From assembly GCF_024704385.1 (NCBI RefSeq), contig NZ_JAJDFX010000002.1, forward strand, positions 310,001 through 374,000: a stretch of DNA of 64,000 nt, read 5' to 3'. Positions within the stretch are counted from its first letter, which is position 1; each line of letters begins with the position of its first letter. This document shows positions 1 through 9,855 of this stretch, piece after piece. This stretch comes from Cellulomonas sp. P24 (GTDB lineage: Bacteria > Actinomycetota > Actinomycetes > Actinomycetales > Cellulomonadaceae). Below the pieces are notes generated by a model. It worked only from the letters and a program-made list of their open reading frames with translations, ran no database searches and was not told where the DNA came from. The position numbers and the translations under genes are program-made.

Positions 1-1073
1 CCGTGCGGCCGCATCGCACCTGCCGTGAGCCACCCGTCGAGCTGCCACCGGATCCGGTCCGTGATGCGGTTCGCGGTCAGGCCACCCAGGCCGCCCAGGT
101 CCGTCCGCCAGGTGCGGACCAGCTCCTCACCGGCGTCGGTGCGCGCGGTGATCCGGAGCCGACCACAGCTTGCGGAACGCGCGACGAGCTGGTCGTGGAG
201 CTGTTCCGCGAGCCGGCGGCCGGCGAAGGTCGCCTCGTCCACCCGGGTCGCCGGCGGGTCCAGCTCGCACCCCACCTCCACGTCGGCCTCGGGGCGACGA
301 CGGGCCGGTGGCCGCAGGTCCCCGCCCCCCGCGAGCAGGTGCGCCCAGGCGCCCCGCGGCCCGAACCGCGCGGCCACGTCCGCCGCGGGCAACGCCGCGA
401 GGTCGCCCAGGGTGCGCATGCCGAGCCGGCGCAGGAGGTCGACGAGGTCCGCGACCTGGGCGGACTCGGCGTCCTGGGTCGTGGCGTGCGCGAGGTCGGC
501 GACGTCGCGGCCGGCGAGGAACGAGGGTGAGAGCCCGGGCGCAACGACGAGGCCGCTCCGGGCTGCCAGGATCGCGGCGAGCAGCCCGTCCGCCACCCCG
601 ACCTGGCACTCGTGCCCCGTGTGCTCGACCACCTCGCCGACGAGCCGCTCGGCCAGGGCCTGCTCCCCTCCGTGATACCGGCTCGCCCCACCTGCGGGGA
701 GCAGCAGCAGGCCCGGGCGGCTGACCTCGATCCCGGCGACCACCCTCTCGGCCGCGATCGCGACCGCCTCGAAGCCCCGGACGTCCCGCCCCTCGTCCGT
801 CGGGAGCATGACGATGTCGGGGCAGCACGCCTGGGCCTGACGGCGCCGCATCCCTCGACGCACACCCTGGGAACGGGCGACGGCGGAGACCGCCGTCAAC
901 CGTCGCCCGTCGTGCACCGCCGCGGGTCGGTGACTCTCGACCTGGCCTGCCTCCATCGCGGCGAGCACGGGCCAGTCCGGGACCCACAGCACGGCCGTAC
1001 GGGTCGACGCGGGCCGTGCCGCAGCCGCGTGGACCGTCGTCCCGGGAACGGTGCCGGTGGTGCGGGTGCTCAT
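1..1073 (-). CDS. imuB: ImuB-like Y-family DNA polymerase homologue, partial (C-terminus beyond window)
   Basis: Open from an ATG at 1073 to the left edge, so about 357 codons are visible and the C-terminus is missing. The N-terminus has the ImuB-type VLWVPDWP start, then a Y-family fold with P-GLLLLPAGGASRYHGGEQ and a helix-hairpin-helix-like region (LRRLGMRTLGDLAALP). ImuB proteins are catalytically degenerate Y-family polymerases that bridge DnaE2 and ImuA' to the beta clamp in SOS mutagenesis. The ATG overlaps the stop of the upstream gene by four bases (ATGA), so the pair is translationally coupled. A dnaE2 gene may follow off the left edge (inference). The family is clear; the catalytic state cannot be judged from the visible part. 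Confidence 0.85.
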   Translation of the reverse strand, partial: MSTRTTGTVPGTTVHAAAARPASTRTAVLWVPDWPVLAAMEAGQVESHRPAAVHDGRRLTAVSAVARSQGVRRGMRRRQAQACCPDIVMLPTDEGRDVRGFEAVAIAAERVVAGIEVSRPGLLLLPAGGASRYHGGEQALAERLVGEVVEHTGHECQVGVADGLLAAILAARSGLVVAPGLSPSFLAGRDVADLAHATTQDAESAQVADLVDLLRRLGMRTLGDLAALPAADVAARFGPRGAWAHLLAGGGDLRPPARRRPEADVEVGCELDPPATRVDEATFAGRRLAEQLHDQLVARSASCGRLRITARTDAGEELVRTWRTDLGGLGGLTANRITDRIRWQLDGWLTAGAMRPH

Positions 1074-1996
1074 CCGACCAGCCGCAACGTTCCGGGCTGC
1101 TCACCGTCCGGGTGCGCGCCGACGGAGCGCGGTGCGTCACGCTCGTCGCCGGTCACCACCCGCGCGCCTGCCTGGACCGCCCCACCGTGCAGCACGATCT
1201 CGCGACGCAACGGCGCAGCCGCACGCCCCCGACCGTTGCGGCGCACCGTCACCCGCTGAGCACGCAGCCGCCCGTCGCCCTCCCCCAGCCCCGACCACTG
1301 CTGCTCCTCCACGGTCAGCACGAGCGAGGCGCCGGGCCACGACGTCGTGGACACCAGGACGCTGCCGCGCTCGCGCGCCCGGGCCATCAGTCGCCGCCTG
1401 TCGGCACCGGTCAGGCCGACCTCGGGGCCGAGCACGACGACGTCCATCCCGTCGATCAACGCGGCCACCACGACGGCAGCCTGCGCACCCGGGGCCGGGA
1501 CGAGGGCGAGGCGGACCAGGACCACCCCGACCTCCTCAGCAGCCAGCAGGCCGACCCCCGGCAACCCCACCATGGCCACCCAGGACCCTGCACGGGAAGC
1601 CTCGGAGACGAGTGCGAGAAGCAGGGAGGTCGAGCCGGCGACCACGGTGGTCCCCCCGCGTGGCAGCCCCCCGGGCAGCAGGGAGGCCAGCACGGCCGGG
1701 ACCGGCAGCGGGGGACGTTCTCGTCCCGGGTCCACGACCGGATGGACGACGGCGCCCGTCGACCGGTGGGCTCCGACCCCGCTCCGACCCGCGGCGCCTC
1801 GGACGAGCTTCGCCGTGGGAGGGGTTCGCACCGCTGCCTCGTCGACGGACGGGGCCGACCATCGGCGGGCCCCCGTCCGCTGCTCGGCACGGGCCAGCGC
1901 GGCACGGGCCAACGCGGCACGATCCCGCCCTGTCCGGGCGTCCGTGCCTGCGGTGGCAGGCTCGGCGGTACCTTCCCTGACGGGGTGACTGGTCAT
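1070..1996 (-). CDS. imuA': ImuA'-like RecA-fold protein of the mutasome
   Basis: 308 aa, starting at the ATG at 1996 (MTSHPVREG), which has a GGGGG-type ribosome binding site just upstream; longer readings would cross the LexA box. The middle has LLPGGLPRGGTTVVAGSTSLLLAL, a RecA/SulA-like nucleotide-binding region with a degraded P-loop (no GKT/S), as in actinobacterial ImuA'. The C-terminus has a basic arginine-rich segment (QRVTVRRNGRGR). ImuA' works with ImuB and DnaE2 in error-prone bypass. It is the first gene of the pair, directly downstream of an SOS box at 2038-2053. Confidence 0.8.
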   Translation of the reverse strand: MTSHPVREGTAEPATAGTDARTGRDRAALARAALARAEQRTGARRWSAPSVDEAAVRTPPTAKLVRGAAGRSGVGAHRSTGAVVHPVVDPGRERPPLPVPAVLASLLPGGLPRGGTTVVAGSTSLLLALVSEASRAGSWVAMVGLPGVGLLAAEEVGVVLVRLALVPAPGAQAAVVVAALIDGMDVVVLGPEVGLTGADRRRLMARARERGSVLVSTTSWPGASLVLTVEEQQWSGLGEGDGRLRAQRVTVRRNGRGRAAAPLRREIVLHGGAVQAGARVVTGDERDAPRSVGAHPDGEQPGTLRLVG

Positions 1997-2037
1997 CAGG
2001 CCACCCCCTGCACGATCCGCGCTCTCGACACAATCCT

Positions 2038-2053
2038 TCGAACATGTGTTCGA
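2038..2053. promoter_or_regulatory. LexA (SOS) box for imuA'-imuB
   Basis: TCGAACATGTGTTCGA matches the actinobacterial/mycobacterial SOS box TCGAAC-N4-GTTCGA exactly. The inverted arms extend to 9 bp on each side (2035-2056, CCTTCGAAC and GTTCGAAGG). It lies 42 nt upstream of the imuA' start, where bound LexA would block the promoter. Confidence 0.9.
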
Positions 2054-2165
2054 AGGCCTCCAGTAGACGGCGGCGCGACCCCTCGTGTCAATCGCGGGCG
2101 CCCTCGACCACCCGCGTCTACGGTGAGAGAGCACGCCACCACCGTTCGGACACCTGGGGGACCCC

Positions 2166-2706
2166 GTGAGCACGTTCTCGTTCGACCGCCCGACCGCACC
2201 CGACCCCTACCTGATGCTGCCGACCGTCCCCGCCTTCACCGTGACCAGCACGGACCTGACCGACGGTGCGCCGATGCCCGCCGCGCACACCAACGCGGGC
2301 GACAACCTGTCCCCCCAGCTGAGCTGGGAGGGTTTCCCACCGCAGACCCGCTCGTTCGTGGTGAGCTGCTTCGACCCCGACGCCCCCCACCCCGGCCGGG
2401 TTCTGGCACTGGACGGTGGTCGACCTTCCCGCGAGCGTCCACTCCCTGCCCACCGGGGCCGGGTCGGCATCGGGCGAGCGGCTCCCCCATCCCGCCTTCC
2501 AGTCCCACAACGACGGCGGCAGCGCGGGCTACATCGGGGCCGCACCCCCGTCAGGTGACCGGGCCCACCGCTACGTCTTCGCAGTGCACGCCCTCGACGT
2601 CGAGACCCTCGGCCTCAACCCCGACACCAGCCCCACGGCGGTCGCCTTCACCGCGCTGTTCCACACGATCGCCCGGGCGACGATCACGGCGACGCACCAG
2701 GAGTAG
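2166..2706 (+). pseudogene. YbhB/YbcL (PEBP-like) protein, single-base frameshift
   Basis: The first frame (from the GTG at 2166, after a GGGGGA ribosome binding site) encodes a PEBP-family N-terminus: AHTNAGDNLSPQLSW and then CFDPDAP. The second frame continues the same family ([17 protein letters not shown], then [27 protein letters not shown]) to the stop at 2706. Removing one C from the C6 run at 2383-2388 joins them as [13 protein letters not shown], the exact family consensus, giving a 179-aa protein. So either one C is an insertion or sequencing error, or the gene is newly inactivated. Family members are phosphatidylethanolamine-binding-protein-like; the bacterial role is uncertain. 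A -10-like TACGGT lies at 2119-2124. Confidence 0.85.
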
Positions 2707-2725
2707 CCGGCACGACGAGGAGTCG

Positions 2726-2760
2726 GCCGTTCACGCCGGTGCCCCACCGGCGTGAACGGC
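2726..2760. terminator. Hairpin between convergent YbhB and DUF779 genes
   Basis: Perfect 16-bp inverted repeat (2726-2741 and 2745-2760) with a 3-nt CCC loop, 20 nt after the YbhB stop and 59 nt after the DUF779 stop on the other strand. No U-tract, as is usual for high-GC actinobacterial terminators. It probably works in both directions. Confidence 0.75.
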
Positions 2761-2819
2761 GGTCAGGCCGCCGCATCGCAGAGCCCTCGTCGTCACACCC
2801 CGGTCAGGGCGCCGACCGG

Positions 2820-3299
2820 TCAGAACGCCCAGCTCGTCGCCGCGTCCGCGTCATCGGTCGGCGCAGCGGCGTCGAGCGCCCGTTGCTCCTCGTCCGTGAA
2901 CAGCCGGGATCGGATGAGGAACCGCACCCCCTCCGGCGCCTCGAGGGAGAACCCGGCTCCCCGTCCGCTCACGACGTCGATCGTCAGGTGGGTGTGCCGC
3001 CAGTACGCGTACTGGCTGCGACTCATCCAGACCGGGACCGTGACCGCACGAGCGTCTCCCGACCCGGCGAGGACGAGGTCCCCCAGCCGGATGTCGGCAT
3101 CACCCGTGAGGAACTCACCGGCCGGGTAGCACATCGGCGACGACCCGTCGCAGCAACCGCCGGACTGGTGGAACATCAGCTCGCCGTGCTGGGCGTGCAG
3201 CCGGCGGAGCACCTCGACCGCGGCCTCGGTCACCCCGACGCGTGCCGGCGCCGCGACGCGTTCCGGCACCGCTCGGGGCTGCTCCTCCTGCGGTGGCAC
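2820..3299 (-). CDS. DUF779 family protein, associated with aldehyde dehydrogenase
   Basis: 159 aa from the GTG at 3299, one base after the adh stop. A second in-frame GTG at 3269 (149 aa) has GGAGGAG about 12 nt upstream and is an alternative start. The body has the DUF779 hallmark HQSGGCCDGSSPMC followed by W-S-R-S-QYAYWRHTHLTIDVV-GRGAGFSLE, a likely metal-binding small domain. DUF779 proteins are regularly encoded next to ExaC/AldB-type acetaldehyde dehydrogenases; their biochemical role is unproven. Here the gene sits at the end of the alcohol/aldehyde dehydrogenase cluster and is probably cotranscribed with the alcohol dehydrogenase. Confidence 0.85.
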   Translation of the reverse strand: MPPQEEQPRAVPERVAAPARVGVTEAAVEVLRRLHAQHGELMFHQSGGCCDGSSPMCYPAGEFLTGDADIRLGDLVLAGSGDARAVTVPVWMSRSQYAYWRHTHLTIDVVSGRGAGFSLEAPEGVRFLIRSRLFTDEEQRALDAAAPTDDADAATSWAF

Positions 3300-3300
3300 G

Positions 3301-4320
3301 TCAGTACCGGATCACGACGCGACCGTCGATCGCCCCGTGCCTCATCTCGTCGAAGACCGTGTTGATCTCGCCGAGCCCGCGCGTGGACACCGTGGGGTGG
3401 ATCTGACCCCGGGCGTAGAAGTCGAGCGCTTCCTCGAGGTCCTGCCGGGTCCCGACGATCGAGCCACGGACCGTGAGGCCCTTGAGCACGATCTCGAAGA
3501 TCGGGGCGGGGAAATCGCCCGGTGGCAGACCGTTGAACACGATCGTGCCGCCGCGTCGGGCCATCCCGATCGCCTGACCGAAGGCCGACGGGTGCACGGC
3601 CGTGACGAGCACCCCGTGGGCGCCCCCGGTCTCTCGCTGGACCACCTCGGCCGGGTCGTCGACGAGCGCGTTGACGACCAGCTCGGCACCGTGCTTCGTC
3701 GCGAGCGCGAGCTTGTCGTCAGCGATGTCGACGGCGACCACGCGCAGCCCCATCGCCCGCGCGTACTGCACCGCGATGTGGCCGAGGCCGCCGATGCCGG
3801 AGATGACGACCCACTGCCCGGGCCGTGCCTCGGTCATCTTCAGCCCCTTGTACACGGTGACCCCGGCGCACAGGATCGGGGCGACCTCGACCAGGTCGAC
3901 GCCGTCCGGGATGCGGGCCGCGAAGCGCGAGTCCACGAGCATGTACTGCCCGAACGACCCGTCGACGCTGTACCCGCCGTTCTGCTGCTGCTCGCACAGC
4001 GTCTCCCACCCGGTGCGGCAGTACTGGCAGGTGCCGCACGCGGACCAGAGCCACGCGTTCCCGACGAGCTGGCCGATCGCGAGGTCGGTGACACCCTCGC
4101 CGAGAGCGACGACGGTGCCGACGCCCTCGTGGCCGGGGATGAAGGGTGGCGACGGCTTGACCGGCCAGTCGCCCTGGACGGCGTGCAGGTCCGTGTGGCA
4201 CACGCCGCTGCTGATGAGCTTCACCAGCGCCTGACCGGGCCCTGGCCGGGGAACGGGGACATCCTCGACGGTGAGGCCTGCCCCGAGCTCGTGGACGACT
4301 GCTGCCGTCATGGTCGACAT
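3301..4320 (-). CDS. adhP: Zinc-dependent alcohol dehydrogenase (AdhP type)
   Basis: 339 aa; ATG at 4320 with AAGGAG seven bases upstream. Medium-chain dehydrogenase: catalytic zinc ligands in GVCHTDLHA and GHEGVG, structural zinc cysteines in CGTCQYCRTGWETLC, and Rossmann motif GIGGLGHIAVQYA. It should interconvert ethanol-type primary alcohols and aldehydes with NAD(H) in the cytoplasm. With the aldehyde dehydrogenase upstream it makes a two-step alcohol-to-acid route. A strong hairpin separates the two genes, so adh probably has its own promoter in the 206-nt gap. Confidence 0.93.
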   Translation of the reverse strand: MSTMTAAVVHELGAGLTVEDVPVPRPGPGQALVKLISSGVCHTDLHAVQGDWPVKPSPPFIPGHEGVGTVVALGEGVTDLAIGQLVGNAWLWSACGTCQYCRTGWETLCEQQQNGGYSVDGSFGQYMLVDSRFAARIPDGVDLVEVAPILCAGVTVYKGLKMTEARPGQWVVISGIGGLGHIAVQYARAMGLRVVAVDIADDKLALATKHGAELVVNALVDDPAEVVQRETGGAHGVLVTAVHPSAFGQAIGMARRGGTIVFNGLPPGDFPAPIFEIVLKGLTVRGSIVGTRQDLEEALDFYARGQIHPTVSTRGLGEINTVFDEMRHGAIDGRVVIRY

Positions 4321-4440
4321 CGTGGTGCTCCTTGCTTGTCGGTTGCCTATCGGTTCGCTGTCAGTCGCGCGTCGGCTGCGCGCCGGCGCCTGTCGTCGTT
4401 CTGGTCCTCGGTGAGGTGAGGACCGTGCGGGTCGGGTGGC

Positions 4441-4481
4441 CGCCCACGTCGCTCCGACGTCCGGCCGGAGCGACGTGGGCG
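4441..4481. terminator. Hairpin terminator between ald and adhP
   Basis: Perfect 16-bp inverted repeat (4441-4456 and 4466-4481) with a 9-nt loop, 46 nt downstream of the aldehyde dehydrogenase stop. It likely ends or attenuates the ald transcript before adhP. The rest of the gap (4321-4440) has no clear promoter match. Confidence 0.75.
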
Positions 4482-4526
4482 AGGCTCACGCCCCGACCCG
4501 GGTGCGCGGGTCTGGCCGGTCCGGGC

Positions 4527-6050
<1,524 letters not shown>

Positions 6051-6145
6051 GGAAGACCTCCGTGCAGATCGCTGGGTGCCGCGGCGGCGGACCCAGGGGC
6101 GCCGCACCGTTGCGGCGCTCCACGAGGTGGACGTTAGGTCGGTGC

Positions 6146-6167
6146 ACGTTGCACGGACGTTGCACGG
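6146..6167 (+). repeat. Two tandem 11-bp repeats upstream of the aldehyde dehydrogenase
   Basis: ACGTTGCACGG occurs twice in direct contact (6146-6156, 6157-6167), one helical turn apart, about 96-117 bp upstream of the ald start in the 200-bp gap before the GAF regulator stop. Spacing and place suit binding of an activator on one face of the DNA. That the neighbouring GAF regulator binds here is inference. Confidence 0.5.
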
Positions 6168-6250
6168 CGGCGTCGCGCGACAGAGCGACGGCAAGCGACC
6201 GGACGGCGGCAGGCGACGCGGTACGGCGGTGCACGGCGTCACACGCCGGC

Positions 6251-7708
6251 TCAGGGCCGCAGGACCCGGATCCCCGGCCTCGGATGGCTCGCCGACCGCT
6301 CCGCGCCACGACGCGGACCGGTGGAGCCCAGCGAGCGGTCGAGCACGTCCACGTGGGCCCGCGCGCGGATCCACGTCGGTGATCCCGCGGGGACGAGGCA
6401 CAGCAGCGCGTTCCACGCCTCCCAGTCGTCCGACCCGGCGGGCCCATGGGTCCAGGCCTCGAGGGCGCGGACGTCGTGCGTCCGGGTCAGCGCGGCCCGG
6501 ACCTCAGCGGCCAGCTCTTCCCGCAGCGCGACGACTCCGGGGGCGTCGGACCTGGGGAGGACCGGTCCGGAGTACGCGCGGACCGCCGCGAGCACGTCGC
6601 CTCGCGCGAGCTGCTCGCGCACCTCGTCGACGGTCGTGCGCACGGCGGCGGCGAGCCGGTACGGACGCGACTCGCCGATCAGGGGTCCGACGGCGCGACG
6701 CAGTCGTGACATCTCGGCGCGGACGGTGACGGCCGAGGACGTCTCGCCGTAGAGGCGCACGGTGAGCTCGTCGCCGCTCAGCCCGTCCGGGTGGGTCGCG
6801 AGCATCAGCAGCAGCTCCGCGTGCCGGAGCGTGAGCGGTCGCCGCTCGCCGTCGACGACGAGCGCACCGGACGAGGTCCCGAGCACCTCGAGACGATGCG
6901 GCTCGCGCTGGTCTCCCGACCACGCCATGGATCGACTCGCGGTCCTGCCGGTGGTGCGCCTGCCTGGACCGCGGTCCGCCTCGGCGTCGGACAGCCGCAG
7001 GTGCAGCGCGCGGACCGCGAGCTCGGACTCCATCGCCGCGACCGCCGACCGCACGAGGGACAGCATCAGCGGTGACGCCGCAGGGGCACGACCGGTGATG
7101 TCGAGGACGCCGATCATCCGCCCGGTCGTCGGGTCGTGCACGGGCGCCGCGGTGCAGCTCCACGGCTGGACGGCGCGGGCGAAGTGCTCGGCGGTGAAGA
7201 TCTGCACCTCGTGGTCGCTCGCCAGAGCCATCCCGGGGGCGTTCGTGCCGGCATCCTGCTCGGCCCAGCGCGCCCCCTCGACGAATCCCACGTTCTCGAT
7301 GTCGCGGCGGACCGCACGATCACCGTCCACCCAGAGCAGCCGACCCGAGACGTCGGCGAGGGCGACGACCATCCCGTCCGACCCGGTCCCGTCGATCAGC
7401 AGGCGCTGGACGACCGGCATGAGCGGTGCGAGGACGTGGGCGCGGCGGTAGGCACGCAGCTCGGCCGGTGCGAGGTCCATCGGTGGGACGGGACGTTCCG
7501 GGTCGATCCCGCTGCTGCGGCTCCGGAGCCACGAGTCGAGCACGACGCGGCGGACGGTCCCGAGCTTCCCCGGGCGACCGCCGACCTCACCGGGCGCTGT
7601 CGAGCCACCGGCCAGGAACTGCTCGTGCGCGGCGCGCAGGCGCGAGGCCAGCTCGGCGGGGTCGGAGCCGACCGGCCACGCCGCCCATGGGCTCGTCGTC
7701 CTCGTCAC
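6251..7708 (-). CDS. GAF-domain transcriptional regulator (AcoR-like, without AAA+ domain)
   Basis: 485 aa; the GTG at 7708 is chosen because GAGGGGGAT lies just upstream. N-terminal helical region with [16 protein letters not shown], as in AcoR/GAF regulators. A GAF domain follows at about residues 80-250 ([17 protein letters not shown], then [40 protein letters not shown] and VLDITGR). There is no sigma-54 AAA+ domain. The C-terminal half has a winged-helix-like segment ([44 protein letters not shown]). It probably senses a small ligand and controls the adjoining ald-adhP-DUF779 genes; this is inferred from position. Confidence 0.8.
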   Translation of the reverse strand: MTRTTSPWAAWPVGSDPAELASRLRAAHEQFLAGGSTAPGEVGGRPGKLGTVRRVVLDSWLRSRSSGIDPERPVPPMDLAPAELRAYRRAHVLAPLMPVVQRLLIDGTGSDGMVVALADVSGRLLWVDGDRAVRRDIENVGFVEGARWAEQDAGTNAPGMALASDHEVQIFTAEHFARAVQPWSCTAAPVHDPTTGRMIGVLDITGRAPAASPLMLSLVRSAVAAMESELAVRALHLRLSDAEADRGPGRRTTGRTASRSMAWSGDQREPHRLEVLGTSSGALVVDGERRPLTLRHAELLLMLATHPDGLSGDELTVRLYGETSSAVTVRAEMSRLRRAVGPLIGESRPYRLAAAVRTTVDEVREQLARGDVLAAVRAYSGPVLPRSDAPGVVALREELAAEVRAALTRTHDVRALEAWTHGPAGSDDWEAWNALLCLVPAGSPTWIRARAHVDVLDRSLGSTGPRRGAERSASHPRPGIRVLRP

Positions 7709-7836
7709 GCGATGGATCCCCCTCGACGTCGCTGTCGGGCGGTACGTGCGCGAACCGGGCCGCGCACCCCGTCGAAGAATAACCCCGGCACTCGCCGTTG
7801 TAGTACGCCCGTACCGGCGCGAGCCGGCAGCTCTCG

Positions 7837-7862
7837 TGGTGCCGTCCGTCAGGACGGCACCA
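7837..7862. terminator. Terminator hairpin after the ECF/ABC operon
   Basis: Perfect 11-bp inverted repeat (7837-7847 and 7852-7862) with a 4-nt loop, beginning 18 nt after the stop of the last membrane gene of the operon. The remaining gap to the GAF regulator start (7709-7836) shows no other clear signal. Confidence 0.7.
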
Positions 7863-7879
7863 TCGGCGCGCACGGCGGG

Positions 7880-8494
7880 TCAGGGAGCGGTGCTCACCCT
7901 GGCCCCGCATCGGGCGTGGACCGCGAGACCGGTCACCCCGAGCACGAGCGCCGCGACCCCGGCCGCCCGCCCATCGGACGGCTGGACCTGCCAGGTCAGC
8001 ACGGCCGCGGACGTCGCCGGATCGGTGGGCCCGCGGGTGAGCGCGACGATCGCCAGGACAAGCGCGGGGACCCAGCTGGCACGCGCGCCGATGATCGACG
8101 CGGTGAGCGCGACGAGCCCGACCTCGCCGACGACGCCCCGGACGAGCGCCTGCGCACCGAGTCCCTGAGGCACCCAGCCGCCGGTCAGCGCGAGCAGAAC
8201 TGACGCCAGCAGCGTCAGGATGGCGAGCGGTCCGGCACGCAGCGCGGCCCAGCGCGATCGGGTCGAGAGCTCGAGCCCGTCGTCGGCCCCGGAGAACGTC
8301 GAGGAGATGAGGACGGCCGCGACGAGCGGCGCCATGACCGTGAGCATCAGCAGGTTCGCGGAGCCGGCGCCCCCGGAGTCGCGAGCGAGCGGGGTCCCGA
8401 GCGCCCAGGAGGTGGCCGCGAGCGCGCCCAGACCGGCGGTGATCCCCGGGATGCGGCGGGCCCGCGCGTGCAGCACCAGCAGTCGCACGTTCAT
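7880..8494 (-). CDS. Membrane protein, last gene of ECF/ABC operon
   Basis: 204 aa; ATG at 8494 overlaps the upstream stop (ATGA). It is almost wholly hydrophobic, with about six predicted membrane spans (for example LLMLTVMAPLVAAVLISSTFSG and LAILTLLASVLLALTGGW). It has no enzymatic motif. It resembles a short ABC-2-type permease half and is probably the second membrane subunit for the ATPase encoded two genes upstream. The substrate is unknown. Confidence 0.65.
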   Translation of the reverse strand: MNVRLLVLHARARRIPGITAGLGALAATSWALGTPLARDSGGAGSANLLMLTVMAPLVAAVLISSTFSGADDGLELSTRSRWAALRAGPLAILTLLASVLLALTGGWVPQGLGAQALVRGVVGEVGLVALTASIIGARASWVPALVLAIVALTRGPTDPATSAAVLTWQVQPSDGRAAGVAALVLGVTGLAVHARCGARVSTAP

Positions 8495-9855
8495 GAGATG
8501 CCCGCAAGTGCGTCGAGCACCTTCTCGTCGCACGGTCCGGTCGAGCGAGCCGCCGTCAGGTAGCGGCCGAGCCAGGCCCGCCGTTCGGTGAGGGTCATGG
8601 CATCGAGCGCCGAGCTGAGCCGCGCGCTCACCTGGGCTGCCTCCGAGGTCAGACGGTACCTCGCGTCGGAGCCCCCGCCGAGCAGCCTGCCGGCTGAGGT
8701 CGCGAGCGCCGGGGCGTTCGTGCGGAACCGACTCGTGCCGCTCGTCTGATCGCACTGCAGGCTCACGACGTTCGCGATCAGGTTGTCGTCCTGCAGGCGG
8801 CCCCATTCCAGTCGCCCGCGCAGGTCGCTGTCGAGGGAGAAGAGATACACGGTCTGCGCATCTGGCGAGTACTCCCCCTGCGGCGCCTCACGGATCACTG
8901 TCGGGATCCCGTCGATGCCGCCGAGCCCGCCGAGCCGGAGCCAGAGCGCGTCGACACGTGCCGTGAGGTCGTCGAGCAGGAAGGCCGACACCTGGCTCAC
9001 ACAGACCCGAGGAGCGTCGCCGCGACAGACCTCGCGTGTCGCGGCACTGCTCAGCGGCCACCTGTCCTGCCCGGGGCCCTGGGCGAGAGGGATCGCCACG
9101 ACCACGGCCATCACGGCAGGCAGGAGCGCCCACCAGCGCTGCCGAGCGCCCGCGACCAGCAGAAATGCCCCGGTGAGTGCCGCGAACCACAGGACCTCGA
9201 GGACACCGCCGTTCGACGACAGGTTGAGGACCCGGGCTCCCCATTGCGGAGGAGCGGGCGAGAGCCACATCGAACCGTCGTTGACCTGTCCCGAGTCCAG
9301 GAAGGCGAGGACGTAGAGCACGACGATCGCCGCCACGGGTGCGGTCCCCCGCCACGGCACGAACCTGCCGATCACGACCCCCGCCGCGGCGAACGTCCCG
9401 ACCGAGACGGCAGCGACGACCGGGTGCCAGACGCGGCCTCCGTCGTACGACGCGACGCGGGCGACGAGCACGGCCGCCACGGCCCACACCAGGACCAGCC
9501 CGGCCGTCGCACCGAGGGTCATGGCTCCCCAACCGAGAACGATCCGCTGCCACGGCGGGCGCGCGGTGGACCCGAGCAGCTCGCCCATGCCTCGTCGACG
9601 GTCGCGCCCGGCCGCCCAGATCGCACCGGCGACGACGGCCGGGCCGGCGAACTGGAGAGCGCTGCGGAGTGCGACGCCGAGGCCGATCCAGGTGCCGCCC
9701 CACGTGCCGGCCCCGGGCGGCGAGAGGACGAAGACCCCGTAGACGAGTCCGGCGGTCGCGGCGACCCCCGTCGTCACGGCGCTCCCGCGGAGGACCTCGG
9801 TGCGCAGGACCCGTGCGATGCCCGGCACCCGTCGGCCCGACGATGCCGCGACCAT
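8491..9855 (-). CDS. Membrane protein with ABC-2-like N-terminus and Cys-containing extracytoplasmic domain
   Basis: 454 aa; start ATG at 9855 overlaps the upstream TGA by one base (TGATG). Seven or so membrane spans fill residues 25-260. About 190 residues of soluble sequence follow, with four cysteines (REVCRGDAPRVCV, SLQCDQ, TGPCDEK), as expected for a secreted disulfide-bonded domain. It is a likely permease or sensor subunit of the ABC system. I do not recognise the soluble domain; the exported position is inferred from the span count. Confidence 0.65.
   Translation of the reverse strand: MVAASSGRRVPGIARVLRTEVLRGSAVTTGVAATAGLVYGVFVLSPPGAGTWGGTWIGLGVALRSALQFAGPAVVAGAIWAAGRDRRRGMGELLGSTARPPWQRIVLGWGAMTLGATAGLVLVWAVAAVLVARVASYDGGRVWHPVVAAVSVGTFAAAGVVIGRFVPWRGTAPVAAIVVLYVLAFLDSGQVNDGSMWLSPAPPQWGARVLNLSSNGGVLEVLWFAALTGAFLLVAGARQRWWALLPAVMAVVVAIPLAQGPGQDRWPLSSAATREVCRGDAPRVCVSQVSAFLLDDLTARVDALWLRLGGLGGIDGIPTVIREAPQGEYSPDAQTVYLFSLDSDLRGRLEWGRLQDDNLIANVVSLQCDQTSGTSRFRTNAPALATSAGRLLGGGSDARYRLTSEAAQVSARLSSALDAMTLTERRAWLGRYLTAARSTGPCDEKVLDALAGIS

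Noticed and set aside
127-1140. 337-codon minus-strand frame over imuB
   Set aside because: Arg/Gly/Pro-rich composition and wrong frame; the ImuB-like sequence is in the frame opening at 1073.
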